7,859 nt of DNA, taken from an uncultured Hungatella sp. (GTDB lineage Bacteria; Bacillota; Clostridia; Lachnospirales; Lachnospiraceae). The notes under the pieces are model-generated. The model worked only from the letters and a program-made list of their open reading frames with translations. It made no database searches and had not been told where the DNA came from. Shown here piece after piece: positions 1 through 6,196 of this stretch. How positions within the stretch are numbered: the first letter of the stretch is position 1; each line of letters opens with the position of its first letter. The stretch spans positions 1 through 7,859 of the forward strand of contig CAJUPP010000107.1 of NCBI GenBank assembly GCA_910588325.1, written 5' to 3'. A program made the position numbers and the translations under genes.

Positions 1-134
1 AGAGACGCTTTCCTGTCTCGGACAGGCTTCGTCTTCCTGCAGCCGTTCGTACTGTTTTTTGTAATTTCAGTATACAGGATTTCAAGAAAGGTTTTCTGTC
101 ATTTTTCATTTATATTGTACACCAGACAATCATT
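1..134. other. Left-edge stretch without a convincing gene
   Basis: No gene is supported here. Reading the minus strand, an open frame starts with ATG at 109 and runs off the window edge (about 36 codons, beginning MKNDRKPFLK). It has no Shine-Dalgarno sequence upstream, and its predicted residues do not resemble a family I know. The stretch lies directly downstream of the AraC-family gene, so it is probably its 3' flank. The only structure seen is the hairpin at 3-34. Confidence 0.5.
3..34. other. Imperfect stem-loop at window edge
   Basis: AGACG (3-7) can pair with CGTCT (30-34), and CCTGTC (12-17) with GACAGG (21-26) around a three-base TCG loop. An asymmetric internal loop (CTTT against CTT) lies between the two helices. 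No T-run follows on the plus strand, and the minus-strand continuation lies outside the window. It could be a terminator for the AraC-family gene or a chance structure. Confidence 0.3.
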
Positions 135-1349
135 TCACCTGTCCTCTCGCATACGTTTTCTGTACCCACCAGGCGTATCCCCTGTCTGCTGTTTAAAAAC
201 TCTGTGAAAGGTTTCCGGTGATGCAAACCCTGTCTGTTCGGCAATGGCAGGTATGGTACTGTCACTCAGAAGAAGCTGCTGTTTGGCATGGTAAATGCGG
301 ATATCCCGCAGCAATTCCCCAAAGGCAGTCCCATTCTCTGCCAACAGGCGCTCCAAATATGCCGTGCTGTAATGAAATTCTTTCGCCAGCTCCTTCTGAC
401 TCAGCGGTTCGCCGTAATGTCTGTGCAGATAATAGATAATCTCCGTATATACTCTGGATGTCTCAAGAACCCTAGCCGGTTTTGTCTCCCTATCCGAACT
501 ATATTTCCTGCGGTAATCCGCCGGAGTCATACCCATCTGCTCCCCAAAGGCTTTATAAAAGCCGGCCCTGGAACCATATCCTGCCCATTCCCCTATCTTT
601 TCTATGGAACAATCTGTATTGCGCAGCAAAACGCAGGCATTCCGTATCCTGGCCTCGCGCAGCAATTCTCCAAAGCTTAATCCTGTCACTTCCCGCAGCA
701 GCCGTCCAACCTGGGCCTCACTGCAATTTACAGTCCGGGCAATCTGTCCGCAGGATAACTCCTTTTCCCTGTACCGCAGGTTGATAAGCCTCAATACATT
801 CTGCACCACATGCTTTCCAGACAGTGTCAGGTCCGGCTTTTCCCTTTGAAGCTGTATATTCCGTATAAAAATAATCAACAGCTGTACAATCTGTGCCGCT
901 GCCATCTCCTGCTGCATCATGCGGACAGAAGAAGCCTCCTCTTTCATGTGAGAAAAAAGTTCCTTTACACACAGTCCATCCTGTTCCCCCAGCTGTTCCA
1001 TAGGGACGAAATCATAATTCTGTGCCAATTCACCGCCCACACTCTGCAAAAGACCTCCCTCCTCCAGAGTCTGCATGCGGAAACTGCATTTGTATATATG
1101 CATCTGCTTCCCTTTTTCCGGAATCAACTCATGGGCATGCCAAGGCATTTTCAGACTGAAGCTTCCCGGCATAACCGCATAAGTAATGCCATTGATTTTT
1201 TCCTGCCCGCATCCACTCTCAAAATACTGCAGCTCCGCAAAACTGTGCCTGTGAACCGGAAATGGTTTCGTCATAACCACTTCATCCACGAAAAATAATT
1301 CATCCAGTCCAAAATTTTGTGTATCAATATATCCAACCGTTTTCGCCAT
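135..1349 (-). CDS. AraC-family transcriptional regulator with tandem DNA-binding domains
   Basis: A 404-residue cytoplasmic transcription factor. Residues about 25-90 look like a cupin-type ligand-binding domain, with the HRHSFAELQYFESG stretch (residues 33-46) typical of sugar-sensing AraC regulators. A helical linker follows. Residues about 181-284 form one complete AraC DNA-binding domain, with the signature IEKIGEWAGYGSRAGFYKAF and a TPADYRRKY end. Residues about 299-400 form a second, with IPAIAEQTGFASPETFHRVF and a TPGGYRKRM end. Both repeats contain FGELLR followed by an RI pair at the same place, which suggests internal duplication. Usual family members are about 290 residues with one such domain. 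The start is supported by AGGGGG at 1357-1362, seven bases upstream. The gene is divergent from hsp20 and the ligand is unknown. The family call is very secure; the target genes are not inferable. Confidence 0.95.
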   Translation of the reverse strand: MAKTVGYIDTQNFGLDELFFVDEVVMTKPFPVHRHSFAELQYFESGCGQEKINGITYAVMPGSFSLKMPWHAHELIPEKGKQMHIYKCSFRMQTLEEGGLLQSVGGELAQNYDFVPMEQLGEQDGLCVKELFSHMKEEASSVRMMQQEMAAAQIVQLLIIFIRNIQLQREKPDLTLSGKHVVQNVLRLINLRYREKELSCGQIARTVNCSEAQVGRLLREVTGLSFGELLREARIRNACVLLRNTDCSIEKIGEWAGYGSRAGFYKAFGEQMGMTPADYRRKYSSDRETKPARVLETSRVYTEIIYYLHRHYGEPLSQKELAKEFHYSTAYLERLLAENGTAFGELLRDIRIYHAKQQLLLSDSTIPAIAEQTGFASPETFHRVFKQQTGDTPGGYRKRMREDR

Positions 1350-1403
1350 CCCATTTCCCCCTAGTCTCTGTTATACCATTCCTTTCAGGCCCATGATACC
1401 CAA

Positions 1404-1430
1404 CAGGGAACTGCTTATCTGTGGTTCCTG
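1404..1430. repeat. Imperfect inverted repeat in the araC-type gene leader
   Basis: CAGGGAAC (1404-1411) and GTTCCTG (1424-1430) form an inverted repeat with one extra base in one arm, separated by 12 bases. It lies just downstream of the proposed -10 element of the AraC-family gene, within its 5' untranslated leader. It could be an autoregulatory operator or a leader hairpin. The evidence is sequence symmetry only. Confidence 0.3.
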
Positions 1431-1440
1431 ATATAGATTT

Positions 1441-1469
1441 ATTATAGCTAATAACTGGTGACATAGAAA
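1441..1469 (-). promoter_or_regulatory. Putative promoter of the AraC-family gene
   Basis: On the minus strand a perfect -10 hexamer, TATAAT, occupies 1446-1441. Seventeen bases upstream is TTTCTA (1469-1464), a poor -35 with three of six consensus bases. The weak -35 would fit a promoter that needs an activator, as expected for an autoregulated AraC-type gene. The predicted leader is roughly 85 bases long. Confidence 0.4.
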
Positions 1470-1495
1470 CAAGTTCATACATTGTTCACAAATTT

Positions 1496-1522
1496 TTAGC
1501 ACTCAAGACTTGACATTGCTAA
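1496..1522. promoter_or_regulatory. CIRCE-like HrcA operator upstream of hsp20
   Basis: The left arm TTAGCACTC (1496-1504) matches the CIRCE consensus exactly. After the canonical nine-base spacer comes CATTGCTAA (1514-1522), which agrees with the consensus right arm GAGTGCTAA at seven of nine positions. CIRCE is bound by the heat-shock repressor HrcA in Firmicutes. The element overlaps the -35 hexamer at 1510-1515, so bound HrcA would block RNA polymerase. The degenerate right arm suggests weaker repression than at a groE or hrcA operon. A further partial right arm, CAGTGCTAT (1527-1535), overlaps the -10. Confidence 0.65.
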
Positions 1523-1538
1523 TAATCAGTGCTATATT
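1510..1538 (+). promoter_or_regulatory. Strong SigA-type promoter of hsp20
   Basis: TTGACA (1510-1515) and TATATT (1533-1538) are separated by exactly 17 bases, and a TG dinucleotide at 1530-1531 makes an extended -10. Transcription should start near 1545, giving a leader of about 70 bases. It overlaps the CIRCE-like element, consistent with a strong promoter that is repressed except during heat or protein stress. Confidence 0.8.
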
Positions 1539-1613
1539 TCATATATAACAAATAAAACAAATGTAACAAGGAAACCAATCCTTTTACACCACACAAAAAA
1601 AGGAGCGATGATT

Positions 1614-2051
1614 ATGTTAATGCCTAGCATTTTTGGAGAAAACTTATTTGATGATTGGATGAATTTCTCTTTCCCGGATATCGATAAAGCCTTATATGGA
1701 AAGCATGAGAAGAATATGATGAAAACAGATGTGAAGGATACGGGAAATGGATATGAGATTGCCATTGATCTTCCTGGTTTCAAGAAAGAAAACCTTTCCA
1801 TCCAGTTAAACAACGGTTACCTGACGATCAATGCCGCCAAAGGCATTGATAAAGACGAGACCGACAAAAACGGTAAGTATATCCGCCGTGAACGCTATTC
1901 CGGCAGCATGAGCCGCAGCTTTTATGTAGGCTCCCACGTCACCGAACAGGATATTCATGCTAAATTTGAGGACGGTATCCTTACATTGGATGTGCCGAAG
2001 GAAGATGAAAAAGCCATTGAAAGAAAGGGTTATATCGCCATTGAGGGCTAA
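1614..2051 (+). CDS. hsp20: Hsp20/alpha-crystallin small heat-shock protein
   Basis: An ATP-independent holdase chaperone that binds unfolding proteins in the cytoplasm and forms oligomers. The start at 1614 gives 145 residues beginning MLMPSIFGENLFDDW. AGGAG (1601-1605) is eight bases upstream of it but only two from the earlier in-frame ATG at 1608, so 1614 is preferred. The alpha-crystallin domain spans about residues 35-140. It opens with TDVKDTGNGYEIAIDLPGF and includes the conserved ENLSIQLNNGYLTI strand pair, an RRERYSGSMSRSFYV segment, and the FEDGILTLDVPK motif near the C-terminus. The short C-terminal tail lacks an obvious I-x-I anchor except possibly YIAIEG. The gene is monocistronic: it has its own promoter with a CIRCE-like operator upstream and a strong terminator downstream. 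Heat-shock induction is inferred from that operator. Confidence 0.96.
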   Translation: MLMPSIFGENLFDDWMNFSFPDIDKALYGKHEKNMMKTDVKDTGNGYEIAIDLPGFKKENLSIQLNNGYLTINAAKGIDKDETDKNGKYIRRERYSGSMSRSFYVGSHVTEQDIHAKFEDGILTLDVPKEDEKAIERKGYIAIEG

Positions 2052-2072
2052 CCTCCTATTTTCCCTCATTGT

Positions 2073-2110
2073 AAAACTCCCCCATGACAAAAACATGCGG
2101 GAGTTTTTTC
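2073..2110 (+). terminator. Intrinsic terminator after hsp20
   Basis: AAAACTCCC (2073-2081) pairs with GGGAGTTTT (2099-2107). One C-C mismatch and four further pairs (CATG with CATG) close a loop of seven bases. A run of six T (2104-2109) overlaps the end of the stem. The A-run on the opposite side means it could also act on minus-strand transcription, but no minus-strand gene ends here. Confidence 0.9.
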
Positions 2111-2160
2111 ATTTCCTTTTTACTGCTGTGCAGGATCGGATTCGGAAGTTATAAAAACTT

Positions 2161-2188
2161 TTGTTTTCGCCGATATATTCCCCATAAT
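2161..2188 (+). promoter_or_regulatory. Possible promoter of tcdA
   Basis: CATAAT (2183-2188) is a good -10 candidate. TTGTTT (2161-2166), 16 bases upstream, is a weak -35 with three of six consensus bases. A promoter is expected between the hsp20 terminator and tcdA, but several AT-rich alternatives exist, including TATAAA at 2150-2155, so this assignment is tentative. Confidence 0.3.
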
Positions 2189-2233
2189 CAGTCCATACAT
2201 CAAAAAACTGCAGAAATAACAGGAGTGCTCAAC

Positions 2234-3010
2234 ATGACCCACGAATTTTCCAGAACAGAACTTTTAATCGGCAGCGATGCCTTTCATTATCTGACTTCCG
2301 CCACCATCCTGGTATTTGGAGTCGGCGGCGTTGGTTCCCACTGCATTGAGGCCTTAGCCCGCAGTGGAATCGGCCATCTGATTTTAGTTGACCCGGACCA
2401 GGTTTCCATCACCAATATCAATCGTCAATCTATAGCCTATCACAGCACCATCGGACATTACAAAACCCAGGTAATGAAAGAGCGGATTCTGGATATCAAT
2501 CCAAATGCTATGGTAGAAACCAGGGAAACCTTTCTCCTGCCGGAAAATACGGAGGCTTTCTTTGACCATATCCACGAAACCATTGATTATATTATCGACG
2601 CCATCGACACCGTCTCCGCCAAGCTTTCCATCGCTTCCTTTGCCTATGCCCATAAAATTCCTCTTATCTCGTCCATGGGCACCGGCAATAAACTGCATCC
2701 GGAATTATTTGAAATTACGGACATTAACAACACCTCCGTCTGTCCCCTGTGCAAAGTCATGCGCCGGGAGTTAAAGCGCCGCAATATTCCCGCACTAACG
2801 GTTCTATATTCCAGAGAAACACCCATAAAACCAGTTGTCCCCTGTGAATCCCACAAGGAGGCTTGTAACCAGTCTGTTCCAAGACGCTCCACCCCTGCCA
2901 GCATCTCTTTCGTTCCCCCTGTAGCAGGACTTCTTATGGCCGGCCATGTAATCAGGGAGCTGATTGGACAGGAAATCTATGACTCCCACAAAAATCTCAT
3001 AAAACCCTGA
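2234..3010 (+). CDS. tcdA: tRNA threonylcarbamoyladenosine dehydratase (TcdA)
   Basis: An E1-like enzyme that uses ATP to cyclise t6A at position 37 of ANN-decoding tRNAs into ct6A. The reading frame is open upstream, but the ATG at 2234 is chosen because AGGAG (2221-2225) lies eight bases before it and the family begins here. The resulting 258 residues match the usual 250-270. Residues 25-65 form the ThiF/MoeB/HesA nucleotide-binding fold with the glycine-rich GVGGVGS (29-35), an acidic residue in LVDPDQV (51-57) and the NINRQ motif (61-65). The TcdA-specific SSMGTGNKLHPELFEITDIN segment and CPLCKVMRRELKRR follow, then a C-terminal SFVPPVAGLLMAGHVIREL helix. It appears monocistronic. Its last 11 codons lie antisense to the end of the esterase gene. 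Generic ThiF-family alternatives are unlikely given the TcdA-specific motifs. Confidence 0.93.
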   Translation: MTHEFSRTELLIGSDAFHYLTSATILVFGVGGVGSHCIEALARSGIGHLILVDPDQVSITNINRQSIAYHSTIGHYKTQVMKERILDINPNAMVETRETFLLPENTEAFFDHIHETIDYIIDAIDTVSAKLSIASFAYAHKIPLISSMGTGNKLHPELFEITDINNTSVCPLCKVMRRELKRRNIPALTVLYSRETPIKPVVPCESHKEACNQSVPRRSTPASISFVPPVAGLLMAGHVIRELIGQEIYDSHKNLIKP

Positions 3011-3753
3011 ACCTGTTTGGCCCAATCCGCTTCACAGTGTTGCCCTCCAATTTGACAGTACACCTCAGCCGCCGCCCCTCTTGCCGTAAACCGCTTCGCT
3101 ATAAGTCGATTTCGTTTACACACATTACTGTACCTGTCCTCATGGGTATGATCCGTCACCCCATAGGCTTCCCTGGTTCCCCAGGACAGATAGATCCTGG
3201 TATCCGGGCTGATACTGCAGCACTTAAATTCATTATCCAACTGTGCCATGCAGGGACTGATTGCACTGGAAAGACAGGCCGCCTTGGAAAACCATGAATT
3301 ATACCGGATTGTCGCAAACAATGCCATCAACCCACCCATACTGGACCCTGCAATCCCCGTGCACTCCCTGAAAGGATAGGTCCGATAATCCTGGTCAATC
3401 ATTGTCTTCAATTCATCAATCATCCACCTGACCGTATGATCCCCGATTCCCTGTACCCAGCTCAAGAACCCTTTCCCCACATGATAGGGACAATACTCAT
3501 TGAGGCGTTCCTCTCCCTCATGGCCGCACTCAATCCCTACCACAATCATCGGCTTATGCCAATGATCCAGAAACCCTTTCATCCCCCAGCATGTACCATA
3601 AGTGGCATCTTCATCATAAAACAGATTATGTCCGTCAAAAAAATACATTACCGGATAACGTTCCTGTGTATAATCATAACTGTCCGGCAGATAAATATGT
3701 AACCTGCGCATTTTCTGCGTCGGCGTATACCAGATATCACGTTTTATAACCAT
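2977..3753 (-). CDS. Alpha/beta-hydrolase esterase (enterochelin-esterase-like family)
   Basis: A 258-residue putative serine esterase of the Fes/IroE-like alpha/beta-hydrolase group. There is no signal peptide, so it should act in the cytoplasm; the substrate is unknown. The RRLHIYLPDSYDYTQERYPV start, the YFFDGHNLFYDE strand-loop (37-48) and the GIAGSSMGG nucleophile elbow (133-141, catalytic Ser138) are typical. The likely base is His239 in GGQHCEADW, and the acid is probably Glu195 in LSWGTREA. It has about eleven cysteines, many for its size. The ATG at 3753 is chosen over an in-frame GTG at 3768, because GGGGG (3761-3765) is well placed for it and glpP stops only two bases upstream. Translational coupling with glpP suggests a shared job, perhaps handling a glycerol or phosphate ester, but this is inference. 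Its 3' end overlaps tcdA. Confidence 0.85.
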   Translation of the reverse strand: MVIKRDIWYTPTQKMRRLHIYLPDSYDYTQERYPVMYFFDGHNLFYDEDATYGTCWGMKGFLDHWHKPMIVVGIECGHEGEERLNEYCPYHVGKGFLSWVQGIGDHTVRWMIDELKTMIDQDYRTYPFRECTGIAGSSMGGLMALFATIRYNSWFSKAACLSSAISPCMAQLDNEFKCCSISPDTRIYLSWGTREAYGVTDHTHEDRYSNVCKRNRLIAKRFTARGAAAEVYCQIGGQHCEADWAKQVQGFMRFLWES

Positions 3754-3755
3754 AG

Positions 3756-4331
3756 TTAAAGCCCCCACAATTCCTCTCGCGTTGTGGATACTGCATCCAC
3801 CCCCGCATCAAACGCTGCAATAATGTCCTTCTTATCAGAAATCAATCCACCGGCTACCAGAGGAATATCCGTATAAGTCCGCACAATCTTCAAAATCCCA
3901 GGCATGACTCCCGGCATAATCTCCATAAAATCCGGCCTCATCACTGCCAGCTGTTTTTTCGTTGTTTCCAGGGCCATGGAATCAATGAGAAAAGTTCTCT
4001 GTCCTGCAATCATCCCCAATTCTATAGCCCGTTTCACAAGGGAGGCCTTGGTACTGATAATTCCGTCTGCCTTGGTATTCTGATGTATAAAATCCACCAC
4101 CACTTCCTTTGTACTCAAACCAACTATCAGATCTGCATGAACGATAGCTATCTTCCCATGGTCTTTTAACCTTTGTACAATATCCGCTATGGTACATATG
4201 GTTCCATACAATACGAAAACCACCGGTGACTCCGTTTCCACTGCATGGTCAACTCCCATATCATCTTTAACTGCTGCAATAATCGGAGATGTCTCAAATA
4301 AATCCCTGATTTCCGTCTCCTTCCGCCCCAT
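3756..4331 (-). CDS. glpP: Glycerol-3-phosphate-responsive antiterminator GlpP
   Basis: A 191-residue RNA-binding regulator. In Bacillus subtilis, GlpP with bound glycerol-3-phosphate lets RNA polymerase read through a terminator in the leader of glp mRNAs. Family blocks are all present: the FVLYGTICTIADIVQRLK segment (39-56), HADLIVGLS (65-73), DGIISTK (89-95), FLIDSMALE, PDFMEIMPGVMP, LVAGGLISDKKDI and the C-terminal STTREELWGL. Length matches the family. The start at 4331 has AAGGAG about 11 bases upstream, slightly long but the best available. It is separated from the dehydrogenase operon by a terminator and has a plausible promoter of its own. It is followed after two bases by the esterase gene. 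The likely target is the leader terminator at 7666-7720. Confidence 0.94.
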   Translation of the reverse strand: MGRKETEIRDLFETSPIIAAVKDDMGVDHAVETESPVVFVLYGTICTIADIVQRLKDHGKIAIVHADLIVGLSTKEVVVDFIHQNTKADGIISTKASLVKRAIELGMIAGQRTFLIDSMALETTKKQLAVMRPDFMEIMPGVMPGILKIVRTYTDIPLVAGGLISDKKDIIAAFDAGVDAVSTTREELWGL

Positions 4332-4375
4332 ACCTCATGAATCTCCTTCAATGCTCAAAGTAATTATTTTTTTCT

Positions 4376-4404
4376 ATTTTACCATAAACTATTGACAATT
4401 TCCA
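4376..4404 (-). promoter_or_regulatory. Putative promoter of the glpP-esterase unit
   Basis: On the minus strand TAAAAT (4381-4376) is preceded by TGG, forming an extended -10. TGGAAA (4404-4399) lies 17 bases upstream and matches the -35 consensus at four of six positions. The position between the upstream operon's terminator and glpP fits an independent transcription unit with a leader of about 40 bases. Confidence 0.5.
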
Positions 4405-4486
4405 CAATTTTTCAAACACTATGGAAAAATCATCCTTTCAAATCAAACCCTTACAAATATCATCATACAATAGCTACGCAACTGAC

Positions 4487-4527
4487 AAAAAAACAGACAG
4501 TCAGAGGATTGCTCCTTAGACTGTCTG
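4487..4527 (-). terminator. Intrinsic terminator of the glycerol-3-phosphate dehydrogenase operon
   Basis: CAGACAGTC (4494-4502) pairs perfectly with GACTGTCTG (4519-4527). After one mismatch, four more pairs close a six-base loop. On the minus strand the stem is followed by seven T (4493-4487). It lies 23 bases past the DUF1667 stop codon. Confidence 0.9.
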
Positions 4528-4550
4528 AATATTTATCCCAACTTCAAATC

Positions 4551-4916
4551 TTAACAGGCGGCTTCCACATTCCTGGTAGCCACAATGTTAACTCCCGTAC
4601 CAGCGCAGTCCTCAATCACCACATCTCCGATAGCCACCGGGGCCTTTGCCTTCGTGCGATGAATCTCTGCCATAATATCCATAATCTTTCCTTTGGGAAT
4701 ATCATGCTCTGTCTTCACCGACACCATGGCCATATCTCCGCCTTCAACCTTCACGCTGGAGGTTACAATTCTGGTAGGGCTTAAAACTTCCTTCTTGGCA
4801 TAATCCGCACCTCTCGGGCAGGTATTGCCGCTAACCGTAATATCTGTTCCATCCATCTCTACTGTCATCGGGCATCCCATAGGGCATCCGATGCAAATTA
4901 ACTCTCTGCGTTCCAT
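4551..4916 (-). CDS. DUF1667 four-cysteine protein of the GlpA module
   Basis: A 121-residue small protein of the DUF1667 family, which is regularly encoded next to a BFD-containing GlpA and a pyridine-nucleotide oxidoreductase in Firmicutes and Thermotogae; its biochemical role is not settled. The N-terminus carries CIGCPMGC (Cys8, Cys11, Cys15) and then Cys33 in NTCPRGADYA. This CxxCxxxC plus distal Cys pattern resembles the [4Fe-4S] site at the start of molybdopterin oxidoreductases. The C-terminal half, with VKTEHDIPKGKIMDIM and GTGVNIVATRN, is also family-typical, and the last residue is a cysteine. The ATG at 4916 is preferred to in-frame ATGs at 4919 and 4934: GGAGG (4924-4928) is seven bases away, and it shares one base with the TGA of the gene before it, a classic translational coupling. 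An Fe-S electron-transfer role is inferred. Confidence 0.88.
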   Translation of the reverse strand: MERRELICIGCPMGCPMTVEMDGTDITVSGNTCPRGADYAKKEVLSPTRIVTSSVKVEGGDMAMVSVKTEHDIPKGKIMDIMAEIHRTKAKAPVAIGDVVIEDCAGTGVNIVATRNVEAAC

Positions 4917-6196
4917 CATTCTCCCTCCGTGCATATGGTGATTTTTTTCAAATCAGGATACTTGGCAAAGCTGTCCTTCTTCAGCATCACCTGTTCCATC
5001 TCTCCAGGAGCCAGTACTTTTTTCTTTCTCTTGGAAATCAACTGATCATCATAATAAACTGCAATCGAACGATTTTTGAATACATCGCTGACACGGAACC
5101 GAACCACCACCATATCCTTCATATTGGCAACATCAAGAGTCTGGGGAACCGTATAACGCACGCCATTTTCCGCCAACAACGGCACTTCGTGGCTTTCTGC
5201 TGCCTCCACTGCCTGCTGGCCTTTCTGCTTCTGTACATAGTGAGCGGCATTCTCTCCTGCCAGAGCCGCTTCCTCAGAAACAAAGTCTACCAGATCATGA
5301 ACATGGAGTACATTGCCGCAGGCAAATACGCCCTCTGCTCCGGTTTCCAACCTGTCATTTACATTAGGACCGGAGGTGACACGGCTCATGGAAGCGCCCG
5401 TTCCCTTAGTCAGTTCGTTCTCCGGAATCAAGCCTACGGACAGAAGCAGGGTATCACAGGAATAATATTCCTCTGTTCCGGGAATCGGTTTCCTTCTCTC
5501 GTCTACCTCCGCGATGGTAATACCTGTCACCCGCTCTTTTCCATGAATTTCCACAACAGTGTGGCTCAACTTTAACGGAATGCCATAGTCGTCCAGACAC
5601 TGGACAATATTTCTCTTAAGACCTCCGGAATACGGCATCAGCTCCGCCACAACTTTTACTTTTGCTCCTTCCAGAGTCATTCTTCTTGCCATAATCAGTC
5701 CGATGTCGCCGGAACCTAAAATCACCACTTCCTTGCCAACCTGGAATCCTTCCATGTTAGTAAGACGCTGAGCCGTTCCTGCGGAATAAATACCTGCCGG
5801 ACGATATCCCGGAATATTCAGCGCGCCTCTGGGTCTCTCCCTGCATCCCATAGCCAGGATAACAGCGCCTGCCTTGATGGTAACCAGACCTTCATCCCGG
5901 TTAATATATGTAATCTCTTTGTCTTTTGTAATGTCCACTACAATGGTATTCAAACGGTATGGAATCTTCTCTTCCTCTACCATCTTGATAAAACGGCTGG
6001 CATACTCTGGACCGGTCAATTCTTCTTTAAATGTATGGAGGCCGAATCCGTTGTGAATGCACTGATTCAAGATACCGCCCAACATGTGGTCTCTCTCCAG
6101 AATCAGGATATCCTGAATTCCTGCTTTCCTGGCTGACACAGCAGCCGCCAGCCCTGCCGGACCACCGCCGATAATTACAATATCATGCTCTCTCAT
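4916..6196 (-). CDS. NAD(P)/FAD-dependent oxidoreductase of the GlpA module
   Basis: A 426-residue cytoplasmic flavoprotein of the pyridine-nucleotide-disulfide oxidoreductase fold. The FAD-binding Rossmann motif GGGPAG sits at residues 10-15, the NAD(P)-binding GSGDIG at 161-166, and the second FAD-contact motif FACGNVLHVHDLVD at 291-304. The GGILNQCIHNGFGLHTF segment (Cys46) and AMGCRERPRG (115-124) mark the subgroup that partners GlpA-like or amino-acid/opine oxidases rather than classical disulfide reductases. No CxxxxC redox disulfide is seen in the usual place. Residues about 345-426 form a beta-rich extension. Its start overlaps the upstream GlpA stop by four bases (ATGA), with GGAGG (6205-6209) eight bases upstream. 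Probable role: moving electrons between the dehydrogenase and NAD(P). It is sometimes annotated as GlpB-like, but it differs from E. coli GlpB. Confidence 0.9.
   Translation of the reverse strand: MREHDIVIIGGGPAGLAAAVSARKAGIQDILILERDHMLGGILNQCIHNGFGLHTFKEELTGPEYASRFIKMVEEEKIPYRLNTIVVDITKDKEITYINRDEGLVTIKAGAVILAMGCRERPRGALNIPGYRPAGIYSAGTAQRLTNMEGFQVGKEVVILGSGDIGLIMARRMTLEGAKVKVVAELMPYSGGLKRNIVQCLDDYGIPLKLSHTVVEIHGKERVTGITIAEVDERRKPIPGTEEYYSCDTLLLSVGLIPENELTKGTGASMSRVTSGPNVNDRLETGAEGVFACGNVLHVHDLVDFVSEEAALAGENAAHYVQKQKGQQAVEAAESHEVPLLAENGVRYTVPQTLDVANMKDMVVVRFRVSDVFKNRSIAVYYDDQLISKRKKKVLAPGEMEQVMLKKDSFAKYPDLKKITICTEGE

Noticed and set aside
2..109. Partial minus-strand open frame at the left edge
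   Set aside because: No Shine-Dalgarno sequence, no recognisable residues, and truncated by the window; not enough to call a gene.
810..1298. 162-codon plus-strand open frame (and shorter ones at 218-849)
   Set aside because: Lies entirely antisense to the well-supported AraC-family gene, has no ribosome site, and its predicted residues look random.
1608..1613. Alternative hsp20 start at 1608
   Set aside because: AGGAG is only two bases away; the ATG at 1614 is at the proper spacing.
2084..2233. Fifty extra N-terminal residues for TcdA from an upstream ATG at 2084
   Set aside because: The upstream ATG is inside the hsp20 terminator, has no ribosome site, and the extra residues do not belong to the family; the ATG at 2234 has a good AGGAG.
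3754..3768. Upstream GTG start for the esterase
   Set aside because: It would overlap the end of glpP and has a poorly spaced ribosome site; the ATG at 3753 is better placed.
4392..4784. 130-codon plus-strand frame
   Set aside because: Antisense to the DUF1667 gene and its terminator, with no ribosome site.
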